Shown: positions 11,740 to 22,697 of the stretch, piece after piece | Layout of the letters: each line of letters opens with the position of its first letter | Numbering within the stretch: position 1 is the stretch's first letter | NCBI GenBank assembly: GCA_949987705.1 | Contig: OX465281.1 | Location: 257,086,542 to 257,150,541, forward strand | DNA from: Thereva unica | Lineage: Eukaryota > Arthropoda > Insecta > Diptera > Therevidae | Length of the DNA stretch: 64,000 bases | Reading direction: 5' to 3' | Notes under the pieces: generated by a model | What the model saw: only the letters and a program-made list of their open reading frames with translations | The model's database searches: none | Told to the model about the DNA's origin: nothing | Translations under genes and position numbers: made by a program

Positions 11740-12420
11740 TTTGAATTCTCCAGTTTCGTAATCTAATCTTCCAAGATGGCGTCTGTAGTTTTGAGTTGTT
11801 CAACCGAATAATATTCAGAATAGCCTGAGGCTCGGCTGGTTGCTAGTTTCGCTGGGATCCAGGAACACGCTCTTGGTCCTTTCGGAATCTCCCCCTCATA
11901 ACGATCTTGAGTTTAGCCTGGTAACACTTCTCCGATTTTGCATATGGCTATTTTATAAAGATCGACAGATCTCTGATCGAACGTGCCATAAGCTTCACGC
12001 GGCCCTGATGCCATCCGACATCGCGACAGCTGGGTGGATAATCTCAATTTTCCTTCATTTATCAGGCAGAATTGTGCCGTCTGGATCACCTTCGTTCATA
12101 ACGGTGATCAGGATTTGAGCTTGTAGCACTAGGCTATAGGTGTTAGTAGTAGGTAAACGTGAATCGCTACTATCAGTGCGGGCGGATCGTGTTAGGCCCG
12201 GGTGGGTAGCCTGACAACCAAACTCCTATCCAAACTCCAAACTACAATCTAACTGCATACCATTAAGTCCGTTGAACTGAAGTTCGGCCAAGGTAGACTT
12301 TGATGTGCCTTTTAACTAGGATACAGGATCTTGGCTTACCTTAATCAGAACGCTTGTAAAAGGTGTTTGTTGTATTGCCTGCCCGAGAGCCCCTTCATGT
12401 TCCGTCCTTTGTTTTTTGTG
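11740..12420 (-). pseudogene. DUF4780-like LINE ORF1 remnant
   Basis: Minus-strand translation of about 12120-11800 gives, in broken frames, LITVMNEGDPDGTILPD, then WHQGRVKLMA, then RVFLDPSETSNQPSLRLF. These match the order of motifs I know from DUF4780 proteins, which occur as ORF1-type proteins of insect LINEs. It lies upstream of the RT remnant at 10110-11640 on the same strand and probably belongs to one element. A short stretch near 12325-12420 recurs at 47440-47500. Confidence 0.6.
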
Positions 12421-12945
12421 GCTATTTTGGAATGTTGGAAGTTGGTGTGCTTGATTTCAAGCCACTGCCTGTGCCCCACTCCCTCAAACTCAAACCTTTC
12501 ACCAGTTCAATTCAGATTACGAAACTCCTTCTCTGGGGAAAGGCTTTTAAAACTATTCAGTTTAGCTGCATCATTAAGACGGCTCTCACTCTTCTCCAAT
12601 ATCTCGAGGGACTTTTCGTTGATTTAGGAGAAAGAATGTAATGCTCTTCTTCAGCGGTTCCTTTGCTTTAATTAAATCCATAGGAACCACAAGATTTTGA
12701 GCCTGGAGAAACAGGAGAAGCTTTCCAGGCTCAAAATTTACTTAAACCAGACCTAGAGCTCTCCTCAGGATATCCGCAGCTGGGATTAGCTTAAGACTAC
12801 ATTTCGTCGCATGGCTTTCTCATTCATGGCATTCTTTCTCTATGGTACTGCGTTTGCATGCGCATACCGACCGACCTCTGGTTTTCTGAATTCGGTTCGT
12901 CCGGGGCTTGTCTCAGTTATGGTCTCCTGGCTGGAGGTGAGTAGA

Positions 12946-13055
12946 TTTTCCTTCGAGGAGGTCGATAACTCCCGAACCCCTTGGTATTTTTTTTGGCAAA
13001 CTCAACTAGTCTGGATTCAGGGGAGCGAGCCCTTTCAAACGAGGCATCATTTCTT
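12946..13055. repeat. Dispersed repeat, copy 1 (also 14078-14215 and 14280-14345)
   Basis: The block GATAACTCCCGAACCCCTTG followed by GGTATTTTT and GGCAAACTCAACTAGTCTG, then GAGCGAGCCCTTTC, recurs at 14078-14215 and in part at 14280-14345. Class unknown; no coding capacity seen. Confidence 0.6.
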
Positions 13056-13550
13056 AAAATTAATTATTCTATATATTAGGTATGTTTTAGCAATTCCATT
13101 TTCAAATCTTGTTGTGTGGCCGTTTATAATCAATTTTATACAATAAAAACCTATTCCCAAGACAAAATAATACTGCCAAATTTTATAAATTACATAAATT
13201 CACTTAAATAAACCTTAAATTCGTTAAATTAACTGCTTAAATTAAAGAAATTCCCCAAAAAATTAAATTTTTAATTCCTGAAATCTCAAAAAAAGACATA
13301 AGAATCATACTGATAAAAACTCAGTTTTTTGGCCGTTTTTGCGTTATCGTCAATAATCGTTATTAAGTCTATTATTATTAAATATGTATTATTTACATAT
13401 TATATTATATTTTTAATTACTTAAAAACATAATTTCACAATTTTTTATTGTTTAATTTAATCAAAATCAATTAAATAAACTTCTGAAATTATTAAACGTG
13501 GAAAATTGCATATCTTTAGGGGTTTAATGTCTAATCATGGCGTAAAATTC

Positions 13551-13693
13551 ACGTTTTTGGTAAGCGCAGGGATCCTCTATCTAATGGATAAATTTACAAT
13601 GTCAAGTTTCGCAACTTTGTATGAGAAAACTTCGACACTTCGCATTGTAATTTCTGACATATCATACAGGATCCGTGCGGTTACCAAAAAACG
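13551..13693. mobile_element. 143-bp MITE
   Basis: ACGTTTTTGGTAAGCGCAGG at the left is mirrored by TGCGGTTACCAAAAAACG at the right, and GGATCCTCTAT by ATACAGGATCC just inside. No clear target duplication. Confidence 0.65.
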
Positions 13694-13714
13694 CTCGTTA
13701 TTTCGATAGGCTCT

Positions 13715-13856
13715 TTACACACGTGAAACACAATGCAATAAAAGTTTCCTGAAATTTGCTCGGGAAGGAACACGTGTTCCCTCAAGCCCTCTCTCACCAC
13801 ACCGAGGTGCCCGGCAAGCATTCAGGAAACTTTTTGTTTCGTGTTTCAGCGTGTAA
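13715..13856. mobile_element. 142-bp MITE
   Basis: Inverted arms: TTACACACGTGAAACACAAT with AAAGTTTCCTGAA, against TTCAGGAAACTTTTTG with TTTCAGCGTGTAA. About 45 bp of each end pair imperfectly. It lies only 21 bp from the previous MITE. Confidence 0.68.
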
Positions 13857-14077
13857 TGTGCTTCATTGCTTAAAGCTGAATTTAAACAGCCAAACAGGAT
13901 TTCAAAATTTACTTCCACCAAAAATACCTTAATATAGTAATAATGAATTGTAGGGAGTGGTGCCTAGTTGTAAAGGGACCTCCCAGGGTGTCTGTGAATT
14001 CAATCACACCCCGGGCTGACCAGTATTTCCCGAGATTATGGGAATTTTGCAGCCCTGCTTGCGGAAATCACACAAGA

Positions 14078-14345
14078 GGTGATAGCTCCCGAATCCCTTG
14101 GTATTTTTTGACAAACTCAACTGGTCTGAATTCATGAGCGCGAGCCCTTTTCCAACGAGGCTCCATTCACCCAAATCGGAGCACCATAGCAATAGTCCGT
14201 AAAAACGAGGCATTATTCATCAAAATCAGAAAAGGGGCTGCAAAAGTCGAAAGCAAGAAAACGCTGGAAAAACTGGACATTTCTAAATTCAGGAGGGCGA
14301 GCCCTTTTCAACAAGGCCACATTCATCAAAATCGGAACACATACC
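14078..14345. repeat. Dispersed repeat, copies 2 and 3
   Basis: GATAGCTCCCGAATCCCTTG, then TTTGACAAACTCAACTGGTC and GCGAGCCCTTTTCCAACGAG match the copy at 12946-13055. A second partial match (GGGCGAGCCCTTTTCAACAA, CATCAAAATCGGA) follows in the same orientation. Confidence 0.6.
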
Positions 14346-14655
14346 ATACCAAGGTGTCGCCTCCTGATGGCGAAGTTGATTATCTCAGTCGTGCTATAGG
14401 CAGCTACGTTAACAGCAGAAAATCGAGGACCGAATATAGACTAAGCGTTCAGGGATCATCTGCAGAGACATACTGGCCGAGAAGAGGCATGTTTATCTAT
14501 AACTAAGCATTATGTTGGAGGCGAGCCAAATACAGTGCGGTGGCAAATAATGCACTGCGAGTTCGTAACGGATTGGCAAGGGCAGGGGGAAGGATCTGTT
14601 AAGTCTAGTCAGACCCCACTGACATACATATATGTCTATATGTCAGTGTCAGACC

Positions 14656-15266
14656 CATGGTACAAAAATACAAGATAGGCTCATAAGGAAAAGCTCTGTT
14701 TCCATCATGAAAAGCTTAAACGCAATTTGTTAGAGCAGGGATTCTCAACCTTTTTGAACCCGCGTACCCCTTTTTGTGTATCATTAACTATGCGTACCCC
14801 AACAAAGTTTTATTAAGGTGCGTTATATGAGTTCTTATAAAGTTTAATTACGAATAAGTCCACGCACAAAGCAAAATTGGAAACTGGAGAAATACTGAGC
14901 AGTTAATGATGACTAAACAGCCACAGACAGAATGGTGAAAGAGGAAAATGAATGCACGGTCGTGTTCGTTTGCCGATAGCCCAGCACTGCTCTCCCCGTC
15001 TGTAAACTGTAACTCAGTGTTCCATATTTGGGAACTATTGTTCCAATCATTATTCAAGAACTTTTGTAACAATTGTATTCTAGCATTTATCTAGCGTACC
15101 CCTTATATATACCACCGCAGCGTACCACCACTTGAGAAACACTGTGTTAGAAAAAAGATCTGAGTTACGTCAGGGGAAAGCTTTTTTCCCTTATGAACTG
15201 AGATCTGAGTGACGTCACGAAGCCAGAACTTTTCCTTATGAGCCCACCTTGTATTATTGTACCATA
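14656..15266. mobile_element. hAT-type MITE with 8-bp duplication, carrying a second hAT MITE
   Basis: Terminal repeats are CATGGTACAAAAATACAAGA at the left and, reverse-complemented, TATGGTACAATAATACAAGG at the right; the following GGCTCATAAGGAAAAG also matches. The perfect 8-bp duplication GTCAGACC flanks it (14648-14655 and 15267-15274). The 8-bp duplication places it with hAT elements. Its interior is split by 14736-15144. Confidence 0.85.
14736..15144. mobile_element. Nested hAT (Charlie-like) MITE
   Basis: Ends are CAGGGATTCTCAACCTTTTT and, reverse-complemented, CAGTGTTTCTCAAGTGG, followed on both sides by GCGTACC-type sequence. Flanking duplication is TGTTAGAG (14728-14735) against TGTTAGAA (15145-15152), 7 of 8. 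CAG-N-GTTCTCAA ends are typical of hAT/Charlie elements. Confidence 0.85.
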
Positions 15267-15274
15267 GTCAGACC

Positions 15275-16220
15275 TATCCAAAAGTGGAGAGATGGTTTAG
15301 TGTGAAGAAGTGACCCAGTGGGAAAAGTTGGGAGCGCTGCACAGGGGAGTGCACTTGGAGCACTCTCAAGGGAGCTTTCCTGGAGTTTTCATAAATTTTA
15401 TAGAAAAAAAGAAAACGGGCAATTATCTTCATACACATAAAATGTGACATTAGAATACTCAATAGCCCGGCTCTCGTTCGATACGGAGGACAAGCAGCTT
15501 TATAAAGTGGAGAGAATTTAGTTGGTGGACCGCTTTGATAAAGCCACTCTCGGGCTTGGAAAGAAAAAGGCAATTGCAAAAGATGAAGAAAATAAAAGCT
15601 TTTCGATACCGGATCACATACCCACAGGCGCCCATGAATATTTCTTTTTTAAAAAGCTTTCTTATAATGCTCCAACAACGCCGTTTTGGGAGCATAAAAA
15701 CGTATGCTCCCTCGAAATGACATGCAATGTTAAAAAGAATATGGAACTGGTATGGCAACGGGAGCACTGTAAGCTCCTTTTGGTGCGCTCCAAGATAGCT
15801 CTTGGAGCACTCCATTTCCCGCTGGGGAGCTTGAATAACGCAGACCATGTCTTTTTTTACGGTGTGAGATCCTAGGGAGAAACGAGGCAATGGACGAAGC
15901 ACGACTAATACCGAAAAACTTCCTAGGACACATAATGAAGAACGTGGATGGATGGAAGAAAGTGGAAACGAAGCTGAAGGCTATATACAGAAAGTTGATA
16001 TTGGAAGAAACCGAAGAAAGGGAAAAGTCTAAGAAACATCAGCTGCTAGAATAAGCTGATCCATTAACGCGAAGCTATTCTACAAAGCCAGTCACGTGCA
16101 GAGACTGGAAAACCTGGGTGAATAGCTTCTCACCTGCCAACGTACGAGTTGATTGTGCCCGAGGAGTTTCAATGGAATAACAATGAAAAACAGCGAATAT
16201 GCGAAGCTAGCTCGGCCTAC
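15275..16220. other. Unassigned stretch
   Basis: An open frame of 147 codons on the minus strand (15459-15902) overlaps one of 117 codons on the + strand. Neither has a motif I recognise. GGAGCACTC-type words recur at both ends (about 15355 and 15806) in a partly inverted arrangement, so this may be a decayed non-autonomous element. Confidence 0.35.
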
Positions 16221-16299
16221 GAATAAGAATCATGGGCGTGAGTGTAATGAAACTTCAATAACTGTACATTTTGAAAAATAAAAAGCTCGAAATCCGAGT

Positions 16300-16640
16300 G
16301 GGTATTTTACCCACCTGGAATTTTCCGAATGGGTACTACTACCCACCACACCCACATTATCCGCCGGCTATGGCTACTATGCTTAGTAACAGGATGATTC
16401 GGTTCCTCAACGGATCTCTGATGCTTTGATGTTGGGTCGCCAGTTTGCGAAGTATGCTCGAAGGCAAGGATTCTTTGGGCGTTGCGTTGCTCTAAGTGCT
16501 TCACTCTTGCTGATGGACCGCCTTTAGAGCCGGAAGGCATAACAGTTTTCTTAGCCTCCTTAGAGACACTGAAGAATGGCACGGGTGCAGCTGGGGATCT
16601 GCTTCTGCCGAAGGAACTGGCTTAGAGAGATTGGGAGGTT
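16300..16640 (-). pseudogene. Possible LINE ORF1 (DUF4780-type N-terminal) remnant
   Basis: The minus-strand frame 16582-16307 reads ARVKHLEQRNAQRILAFEHT...SKHQRSVEEPNHPV. This arginine-rich repeat-and-helix style resembles the region before DUF4780 in LINE ORF1 proteins. No catalytic motif is present, so the call is tentative. Confidence 0.3.
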
Positions 16641-17060
16641 TCGGATTAGAGTCTAAAGCTCCAATTTTCCCTTTACCAGCCTTAGTGCCTTAAACAACAG
16701 CAGGCTTGGTTTTTTTAGCAGAGTGGCTGGCTACTGGCGACATAAGCAGGACAGATGCTCTCACACCCGCCGAAGCTGGAGTTCACAGCCACGACATTGA
16801 TTGAGATCCCAGCCCGGGTTTTTTCCTTATTTTTGCACATTCGTTTTGTTTGCTAATCTTTTGGTTTTCAGGCCTTCTACATCCGAGAAGGTATATAGCC
16901 CTACTAAAGACCCCACAGCACGGCAAGGTAGTTTAGAGGGGATAGGGGGGGGAAGGTTGTGCAAAAGTAAAAGGTGAATGTGCCATAATTTTCTATCTGT
17001 CTATACGACATTTTCGACCGAAGTGAAACCTGGCTATGTTGCTTTGATATCGCCTGCATT

Positions 17061-17216
17061 CAGGCCCGACGCTTGGGTCTTATGCGCCCGGTGCGGTATG
17101 CCGGCAGTATGCTTCTCATTTTTTGATCGCAATGAAGGACAATGGGAAAATTGCGTCCCAGTCGAATTGCGCCCAGTGCAGGTGCACCATTTGCACCTAT
17201 GGAAGCGCGGTCTCTG
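17061..17216. mobile_element. hAT MITE (GGCGC-ended family), copy 1
   Basis: Starts CAGGCCCGACGCTTGGG, ends GGAAGCGCGGTCTCTG, and is flanked by a perfect 8-bp duplication CCTGCATT (17053-17060 and 17217-17224). The interior words GCGCCCGGTGC and GTGCACCATTTGCACC recur in the elements at 36372-37271 and 42893-43699. Confidence 0.85.
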
Positions 17217-17259
17217 CCTGCATTCACTGGCCACTAGCTTTAATCGAGACCTGCTGAAC

Positions 17260-19960
17260 TAGGAGAGACATACCGGTTCGAGTTGAGCTTTTCTGATGGC
17301 ACGAAAATCAGAAGTTCTGTTCAGCTACTCTATACCCTTAAAGAAATTATATAGAAGTGTTTGATTAACTATTTATTTCAAATTGCTCGATTAGATTGAA
17401 TACGAGCAACGAGCAATCTAATCGGAAAGCCTTTTTCGATAGGATTTACGACATGCTTCACATCACATAGCTCTGTAATCACGTCCTCATTAGTTGCATC
17501 TTTACGGCTCCAATTAACTATTAACGTAATTATTCACCGTAAGTCCAGAAGATATATTATCCTAAACGAAATCTTAAGCTTTAAGGATAAATAAATCATT
17601 TCCGCCGCAGTTACTTAAAGTACCGACGCCCATTTAGAGGCAATCCATAAACTACTAATTTTTCAGCTGCGCCATCTATACCAATTTCCCGATACCTGCT
17701 TCCCGATCGAATTGGCCATTAATACTAGCATCCTTCGCAAAATAATTATGATTTATTAACGTGGTTCGCCCATTCGTCCTGGGCCACAATCCATTTGAAG
17801 ATTTGTTAGGCATTTAGTCAAGGAATTTATGAGTACTTCTAGTTAAATAATTCCGCCATTTTATTCCGGCTAAAGCTGAATTTTTTCCCGGCAATGCCCA
17901 TTAGACGACAGAGACTTAGAGACGGAATGTTGGCTCGGTGCCGTAAGCCGAAGTCACTACTAATCCCCCAAGATCCCTCTCAAGACAGATGGAGCTTCTG
18001 TAAACGAATATTAATGATTCCCGTTCCGCATTATTCGAGAGGATAGCAAACAACAGAATTGCGAGACGCAACAATTTCTCAAAGTTAGCTGAGAGCAAAA
18101 AAGTCTCCTTCTAGTCCTTCCCTGTCCACGGGGATGTGTTGTCCTAGATGCTGCCAAGTGAAAAGTAAAAAATAAATAAAATGGGCAAAAAGTAAATGTC
18201 TTTAAAAAATTCTCACTTTTCCCGTCTTTGTTGGCAGTGAAAGCCGGCCTCCATTAATCAATCGAAAGGCCCCGCCAAAAAGTGCGAAATCTCATTCTGG
18301 AAATCAAGGAAAGGCCTTTTGATTTATTGAATCAGGCGTCCTCAGGAGCAGCATGACAAAGTTTCACGGACTTTTGGCAACTGCCTCTATGTATACATCC
18401 CCATTCAGGCTTATTTAACAGAGTAAACTGATTACCCGAGAGCCCCGTCGATTGGATTTCGGGATCATTAGATTAATCACAGGTAAGCACGATTTGGCGT
18501 CCAAACTGGCCGAACCAATGACGGCAGCTCCCTAAGTTGATAACCGATTTATGTCCTTGTACAAATCTAACTTTTCGTTATTATTCGGATTTTCCCCGGC
18601 CCCGTCCGCCTCACCTGGCCGCAATTTCTCATTCTGGCTCGCACATAGAGGAGATTTACAGCCGCAATAAGCTTAGTCCTTATTGCGATTGTAAATCAAT
18701 TCCGATTCAGCCGGATATAAATCAACCGGGGAAATTGATTTTTGGCCTGGCAGGGGCACGTCGCGGGCCGGGGCTGGGCGGGGGACGGGCACTAGTCACT
18801 AGTGCTGCGCTGGCTCTTGCTAATAATTCACTTATGTGTCTACGTCTATCCATCGAGCCGAGCGCTCCATTCAAACTAATTCGGATTCTTATGAAGCCTT
18901 CCGCATACGCTTTCAATGCGGGGAATTCTATCGGGCCTCCACTCTGATCCTTCGCCTTTGTTCCGGCTCCGCCATTGAGATGTGCCGGATGAGGAAGGCG
19001 GATGCTGGTGCTGCTCCGTTCGTTCCGTCTTCCGCCTTCCTTGTGGCGAAGAAAATTTAATTTGCTTATCAAGCCAAAGACACGTCGTCAATCATCAAGA
19101 ACGGCAGTTGACTACCACCACACATGAGAGATACGCCGTTCAATCTGGCATAGGGATGCGCTGATGTCGATATATAGTTGGAGGGAGAGAGGGAGCGCGG
19201 GGCTCCATTTTCTGATGATGATGATGGAATCCGCAGGAAGTGGATCCTTCTTAGGAAGTTCTGCTAATTGGCATGCATTCGTCGTTCTTGTCTTAATTAA
19301 TACAATGCACACAAAGTTCGCAAATTGGAGCTGATGTGGGAGTTTCGAAAGCGATGTCTTTTGGCCTTGTGCAAATTAAATTAATTAAGATTATCGTGCA
19401 TATTTCGCACGGAAATTAGCGAGAGAATTAAGGAGATCCCTCGATGGAGATATCATAGGTTCACTGTTGATTTTGGTGTATTCCGTGGTGATTAACATGT
19501 GGAAGCCGGAATAATATGGCAATCTCATTGGTGGTAATTGAATGGCTGCACGCACAGGTATTGCGGCGGATTTACTGAAAGCGGGTGTATCTGGAATTGG
19601 GATATCCTACCGTTACAAAGATCGGAAAAAGGAGAAGGTTTAGAGCAAAGGATAATAAACCAAGACCTAGTAAAATCTGTAAAGCTAGTGTATAGAGGTC
19701 TCTTAACCATCATGGGTGGTATATTGTCAGGTCCAGTCCTTTATTGACGTCAAGCTTCCTTAGCAACCTAAGATTTCGAGAGTCCTGAAACAGTAGCATC
19801 CATTGAGTGAGTATAGTTTATAAGTTTATAAAAACCTCAGCAAAGATACTACCACGCGATAAAATGATGCCCAACCAAGGTTACTGATCAGTGGACGACA
19901 ACGGCTTCCGGATTTAATTATGCAAATGCTACAGGCCTATATGTATGTTTTTTATAAGAA
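17260..19960. other. Gene-free stretch, mostly unique-looking
   Basis: Moderate GC, with a GC-rich patch near 18740-18800. The frames at 18537-18947 and 18722-19072 overlap on opposite strands and have no recognisable motif, so I do not call a gene. A short GATGATGATGAT run lies near 19216. Nothing else bounded was seen. Confidence 0.45.
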
Positions 19961-19964
19961 AATC

Positions 19965-20040
19965 CAAGCTCCTAATCACCCTTTGTACTACCAGTCTGTC
20001 ATGCCGTACTCGGCACATCAAATAGTAAGCATGGCTCGAA
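19965..20040 (-). repeat. 3' UTR fragment of the CR1-like LINE
   Basis: In reverse orientation CATGACAGACTGGTAGTACA and AAAGGGTGA match the 3' UTR of the + strand LINE near 41088-41115 (CATGACGGACTAGTAGTACA). Only the 3' end is present, as expected of a truncated insertion. Confidence 0.55.
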
Positions 20041-20106
20041 AGATGGAATAAAAGACAGTAGTTATGCTATGAGGGTTCTGGTACAAGTTTAGGTTTGTGT
20101 CTTGGT

Positions 20107-20260
20107 TAAAGCTTTCTTGGGGTGTGGTGGTGGGCTTGGTTGTGATCTCTATCCGGAACAAGAACCTCTGTGGCGAGCTTTGAACGTGAGCGCCACCTGT
20201 GTGAAACTAGTTGAACTTCGCTGGGACGTTTTTTGTTTGTTTTGGAATAAGGAGTTGAAA
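20107..20260. repeat. Dispersed repeat of unknown class, copy 1
   Basis: Shares TATCCGGAACAAGAACCT and CTGTGTGAAACTAGTTGAAC with 36040-36160, and more weakly with 32822-32960. All three are on the same strand. Confidence 0.5.
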
Positions 20261-20859
20261 CTGCGGCCAAGTTAGGCCTATTGTGAACGTACGAAGGCAA
20301 ATATGTGTTAAACCGGACTTGAGCGGGTCTCATAAGCTCCCTGATAAACGCTCCTCTTTTAAGCCAGATCAGAGCAGAATATTGGAGCTGGGTCCTGCGA
20401 AAAAAGACCCTGTATCATGTTCCATCGCCCTGAATTTCCTTTGGAACCGCAGTTCACCAACGATATTGTCGGACACCGGCACATGGAAATGTTTGGGATA
20501 TTGTTAAAGTGTCCTTTGCTTGTATAGGGCCAGTTCGCTGGTACTGACTGCAATATTTCTGCGGATGTGCATTGTAGTGATGACGTTAAGGACTTTTCCG
20601 CTTTTTCTTCGCTCCAGTAATTACCTGCTGCTGCTGCTTCGAAGTGGAGCTTGTAAGTAGGCCGTGAGCTTTGCTCGTCGAAAGTTAGAAGTTGAAGTTT
20701 AATAAGTTCGATGACTGCATGAGATGATGTGGCTGGGTGAAGAATCTCTATCTTTTCTAGGTCAGCTCTGACGGTTTCTAGTTCAATCTTTACCTTTTCT
20801 TTGTTTTATCTTATTGAATTTTTCCAGTTTTCTAAAACTTCTAATAGATGGCGTATAAA

Positions 20860-22050
20860 TCACCACCGATCCATTGAAACTTACATCTAAGTTAGAATTA
20901 AACCTAGGTTTAGTAAAACCGGATCTATTTTTAAAGGAGCTACTTATTATTGCCCTAGATTAACTGGCTTAGTTCTACAACTTAAATTATTGTTCCAATG
21001 GCTGAAAATAAGGTTTTCTCCATCTGAAGACGTCCGATGATGAATTCCGGAACAGCCACTCATATCTGGATGACATAACCACCTTGGAACCCAGCTCCTG
21101 GGTGACGAAGGAAAGAGGCCGGCCTAATAACTGCTGCTGGGTGCATGATTCAAAGTATGCCGTCAGGGAGTTACAAGACGCCAAGTGGCGGGTATCGAGA
21201 CGTCAATGCATTCCCGATAGGGAACGTGGAACATGTTCTCTTTGAGTAGCTGAGATTCACCAAAGATTCAAACAAGATGAAATTGGCTCAGAGTGAAAAT
21301 GGGTGGAGGGAGCAGTTGCTATAGGTCAGGACCGGATCGCGGTTGTCGAACTGGTTGAAATGAAATGCCAGCATCGATATGGGGAGTTGTTATAAGAATA
21401 TTATTAAAGATTCCACAGAGGCGATGTTCATTTTAAGCATGATTCCAGAATAACTTTATGCTGTGAAAAATAAGGACGTCTTTAAATCGTCAGGAGCAAA
21501 CCTTTGCACTATTATTGAACACGGACTAAAAATATTCCAATTAATCCACCATTTCCAAATGGCACAATCCTCCTGCCATGCATCTTGCAGTTACTACCTC
21601 TAACCCATTATTTTCCAGCCCTGCCCACCTTTAAATCTTGCATTGTCAACGTGCACCAAGCACTTCGCTTGAATTTATTGTTTATTGCTCCGTCAGTGTC
21701 GATTCCTGAGATTTTTCCAACCGCTTCGAGTGTGTTGAGGGGAAGACAAATGCGGAGTCTCCTTGTTACGACCCATTAACTGTGGTGCAGAGCTGAGAGT
21801 TTATTCTAAACCCGTTCTCCACATCCTACTCGTTCTGCAGTAATTATGTGGGATTTTCAATAGAACTTAAGCTTCCATTAAATGACTTGATTTCGTATAA
21901 ATCTAAGCTGCTGTGTTCACGTGGAGGTTTAACGTTGCTTCCTCAAGATTTCCTGTTTCTCATTAAGCAGTTTTTCGTCGTTATTTGAAAAGTTTTTAAA
22001 TTCGTTGGTTTATAATTAATTTTGTGCTTTCTTAAAACAGTTTAAGGTTT
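20860..22050. other. Unassigned stretch
   Basis: No supported gene. A short minus-strand frame (20987-21184) has no recognisable motif. Likely decayed transposon plus unique sequence. Confidence 0.35.
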
Positions 22051-22057
22051 AACTTTG

Positions 22058-22690
22058 TTAATTCATGTAAGTGCGGAGTTGGAGAAGGATATGGCTGGGT
22101 ATTAGAGGTGCTATGGCGATATATACAGCTTCGTTCGCCAATATCTTGATTTCGTCGACCACCTCGACCTTGATGTCGTCGGTGAGCCCTTTATTGCCAC
22201 ACGACACGGTTGCGGACTCTTTTTTTAGTATAGTGTAGTGTTCATACAAACGCATGAAATTTGTACAAAAGAGCGCGCAACCGAAGAGTGTGTCGTATGG
22301 GTGGGCCATTAACGACCGCTTCTTGCTGGAAGCGTGGCGTCAGCAGTTCATCGTACAGGATTATCCAAGGTGCAAGGACCGAGCCTTGGGGAACTCCGCA
22401 AGTTGTCCTGTTCCCAATTTCTCTCTCGGTTGGCTCACCGTGCAAAGGGTGTGCAGGAAAAGTAATGTCATAACTTTGGAAATGGTCCAGAGAACGGCAA
22501 AAATTGGGATACCACCAAGAACATACCAAACGAATGCTATATTGCACCTGGCAAACCCGAGGGTACGGATGTCTCTACCGCAGATTACCTTCTTCCTAGA
22601 TTGACCTTCAGGAAGGACTTCGTCGCAGAAGAAGAAATTGGAGTAACGAAGACTTCCGAAACAAGTTTGATCTACGGACATTGACGGACG
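22058..22690 (-). pseudogene. R1-like LINE reverse transcriptase fragment
   Basis: Minus-strand frames contain GNRTTCGVPQGSVLAPW..ILYDELLT, the RT palm motif before the catalytic aspartates. Downstream shifted frames contain LKKESATVSCGNKGLTDDIKVEVVDEIKILA. The YADD motif itself falls in a frameshifted gap. It stops right at the target duplication of the hAT element starting at 22698. Confidence 0.7.
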
Positions 22691-22697
22691 GCTTCAA

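Noticed and set aside
15459..15902. 147-codon minus-strand gene
   Set aside because: Overlaps an equally good + strand frame, has no motif and lies among small inverted-repeat elements.
18537..19072. Overlapping 136- and 116-codon frames in a GC-rich patch
   Set aside because: Opposite-strand overlap in GC-rich DNA with low-complexity translation; no family motif.
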